Origin: an uncultured Chloroflexota bacterium
GTDB taxonomy: Bacteria > Chloroflexota > Anaerolineae > Anaerolineales > Anaerolineaceae
Direction of reading: 5' to 3'
DNA length: 32,449 nt
NCBI GenBank assembly: GCA_902774215.1
Contig: CACYHU010000065.1
Location: forward strand, 1-32,449
Within the stretch, counting starts at the first letter, position 1; every line of letters begins with the position of its first letter. The position numbers were made by a program, and so were the translations under genes. This document shows positions 31,412 to 32,449 of this stretch, in pieces. Under the pieces are notes generated by a model. The model made no database searches and was not told the DNA's origin. It worked only from the letters and a program-made list of their open reading frames with translations.

Positions 31412-32449
31412 ATGAAAAAGATTTGTTTATTTACTGTCGTTTTTTGTCTGATTCTCACCAGTATCTGCTTTGCCTCAACCGGGGAAGATCAGGCTGCTGC
31501 CGATCATGTCGCTGAATTGATCGATGCCATCTATGTTCAGGAACGAACTGACGAGACCGATGCACTGTGTGCTGAAGCAAAAGCTGCCTGGAACACACTC
31601 ACCGATGAACAGAAGGAACTGGTAGAAGGTGAAAATGCGGACTCCGATTATTTTGGGCGAGACACAGGAGATGCCTCTCTGGACGATCCCCGCAATCAGG
31701 ACGGGATCGGTGAAAATGAAATTCTCGTTGTCTCATTCGGAACATCCTTCAATGACAGCCGTGCAAAAGATATCAAGGGTATCGAAGACGCTGTTCAGGA
31801 GGCTTTTCCGGATTGGTCTGTCCGCCGTGCGTTCACCGCACAGATCATCATAAACCATATCCAGGCCCGTGACGGTGAATTCATCGATAATATGGAACAG
31901 GCACTGGAACGCGCCGCTTCCAACGGCGTCAAAAACCTCATCGTTCAGCCGACACTCCTGATGCACGGCGCGGAATATGATGAAATGCTCGAAACGCTCG
32001 AATCCTATCAGGATAAATTTGAAAGCGTTGCTATCGCCGAACCGCTGCTCGGGCCTGTCGGCGCAGATGCTACCGTCATAAATGCGGATAAGACAGCCGT
32101 TGCTCTTTCCGTCGTCTTCCAGGCAGTCAGCGATTCCGGTTACGATTCACTCGAAGCTGCGTCAAAAGACGGTGCCGCTTTCGTTTTTCTGGGACATGGA
32201 ACCGCACATGTTGCCAAGGTCAGCTACAGTCAGATGGCTGCCCAGATGAAAGACCTGGAATTCGACAACGTCTTCATCGGAACTGTCGAAGGTGAACCGG
32301 AATCCACTTCAGCGGAATCCATCATTGAAGCAGTGAAAGAAGCCGGATATACCAAAGTGATCCTGCGCCCGCTGATGGTCGTTGCAGGCGACCATGCCAA
32401 CAATGATATGGCCGGTGATGATGAAGATTCATGGAAATCCATGTTTGAA
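31412..32449 (+). CDS. cbiK: Exported CbiK-type sirohydrochlorin cobaltochelatase (3' end beyond window)
   Basis: An ATG at 31412, with AAAGGGG four bases upstream, opens a frame that stays open for 346 codons to the window edge. Residues 1-22 are a signal peptide (MKKICLFTVVFCLILTSICFA). Residues about 25-75 form a small helical domain (AADHVAELIDAIYVQ, AAWNTLTDEQKELVEG) like the helical modules of cell-surface proteins. From about residue 107 the CbiK/HemH-like fold starts (ILVVSFGTSFNDSR), with the metal-binding His residues in QPTLLMHGAEYDEM and LGHGTAHVAKVSYSQ. Cytoplasmic CbiK inserts cobalt into sirohydrochlorin. An exported form is known from Desulfovibrio. The riboswitch upstream confirms a corrinoid link. 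Confidence 0.9.
   Translation, partial: MKKICLFTVVFCLILTSICFASTGEDQAAADHVAELIDAIYVQERTDETDALCAEAKAAWNTLTDEQKELVEGENADSDYFGRDTGDASLDDPRNQDGIGENEILVVSFGTSFNDSRAKDIKGIEDAVQEAFPDWSVRRAFTAQIIINHIQARDGEFIDNMEQALERAASNGVKNLIVQPTLLMHGAEYDEMLETLESYQDKFESVAIAEPLLGPVGADATVINADKTAVALSVVFQAVSDSGYDSLEAASKDGAAFVFLGHGTAHVAKVSYSQMAAQMKDLEFDNVFIGTVEGEPESTSAESIIEAVKEAGYTKVILRPLMVVAGDHANNDMAGDDEDSWKSMFE

Noticed and set aside
31306..31515. Plus-strand 69-codon frame after the riboswitch terminator
   Set aside because: It overlaps the cbiK-like start in another frame and has no ribosome-binding site or recognisable product.
1..32449. tRNA, rRNA, CRISPR arrays, insertion sequences, prophage
   Set aside because: No cloverleaf, rRNA core, regularly spaced repeat, transposase or integrase was found on reading both strands.

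Overview
The window is a bacterial chromosomal segment, gene-dense and mostly coded on the minus strand. It looks like a strict anaerobe, most likely a member of Chloroflexota (Anaerolineae-like). That placement is an inference from three things: a topoisomerase I carrying an N-terminal zinc-ribbon (DUF5679-type) domain, the order ffh-rpsP-khpA-rimM-dprA, and an anaerobe-type selenium-dependent molybdenum hydroxylase cluster. No rRNA, tRNA, CRISPR array, transposase or phage gene is visible.

Layout. 1-1965 (minus): cell-shape genes mreB-mreC-mreD, with mreD cut by the window edge. 2191-4285: a HAD phosphatase (minus) and, divergently, a lone sugar-type ABC transporter ATPase (plus), separated by a regulatory region rich in repeats. 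4377-8596 (minus): a secreted esterase, a translationally coupled pair of unrecognised proteins with winged-helix-like segments, and a secreted LysM/M23 peptidase. 8731-11703 (minus): four tightly packed genes: mocA-like nucleotidyltransferase, class IV PLP aminotransferase, glutamate racemase and a DUF2200-DUF1801 fusion. 11837-18693 (minus): the operon xdhD-ssnA-ygfK, which is the core of the selenium-dependent molybdenum hydroxylase system. It starts from a good promoter and a roughly 160-nt leader ending in a terminator-like hairpin, so attenuation is plausible. 18951-20342 (minus): a Cys-rich lipoprotein and a TatD nuclease. 20490-27769 (minus): a housekeeping block read as ffh-rpsP-khpA-rimM-dprA-manC-topA. 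27954-29108 (minus): a membrane diguanylate cyclase. 29259-30935 (plus): a secreted papain-family peptidase. 30959-32449 (plus): a promoter overlapped by a perfect inverted repeat, a cobalamin riboswitch, an intrinsic terminator, and a signal-peptide-bearing CbiK-type cobaltochelatase that runs off the end.

How the parts fit. XdhD, SsnA and YgfK, together with the MocA-like protein just downstream, form a purine or N-heterocycle hydroxylation and degradation module. MocA would cytidylate the Mo cofactor that XdhD needs. The riboswitch ties the exported chelatase to cobalamin status, which points to corrinoid or tetrapyrrole metal handling outside the cytoplasm.

Points most worth a second look: the topA reading frame is broken exactly where the TOPRIM DxD metal-binding motif should be; the xdhD leader; the exported CbiK with an extra N-terminal helical domain; and the coupled winged-helix pair at 5154-7155.
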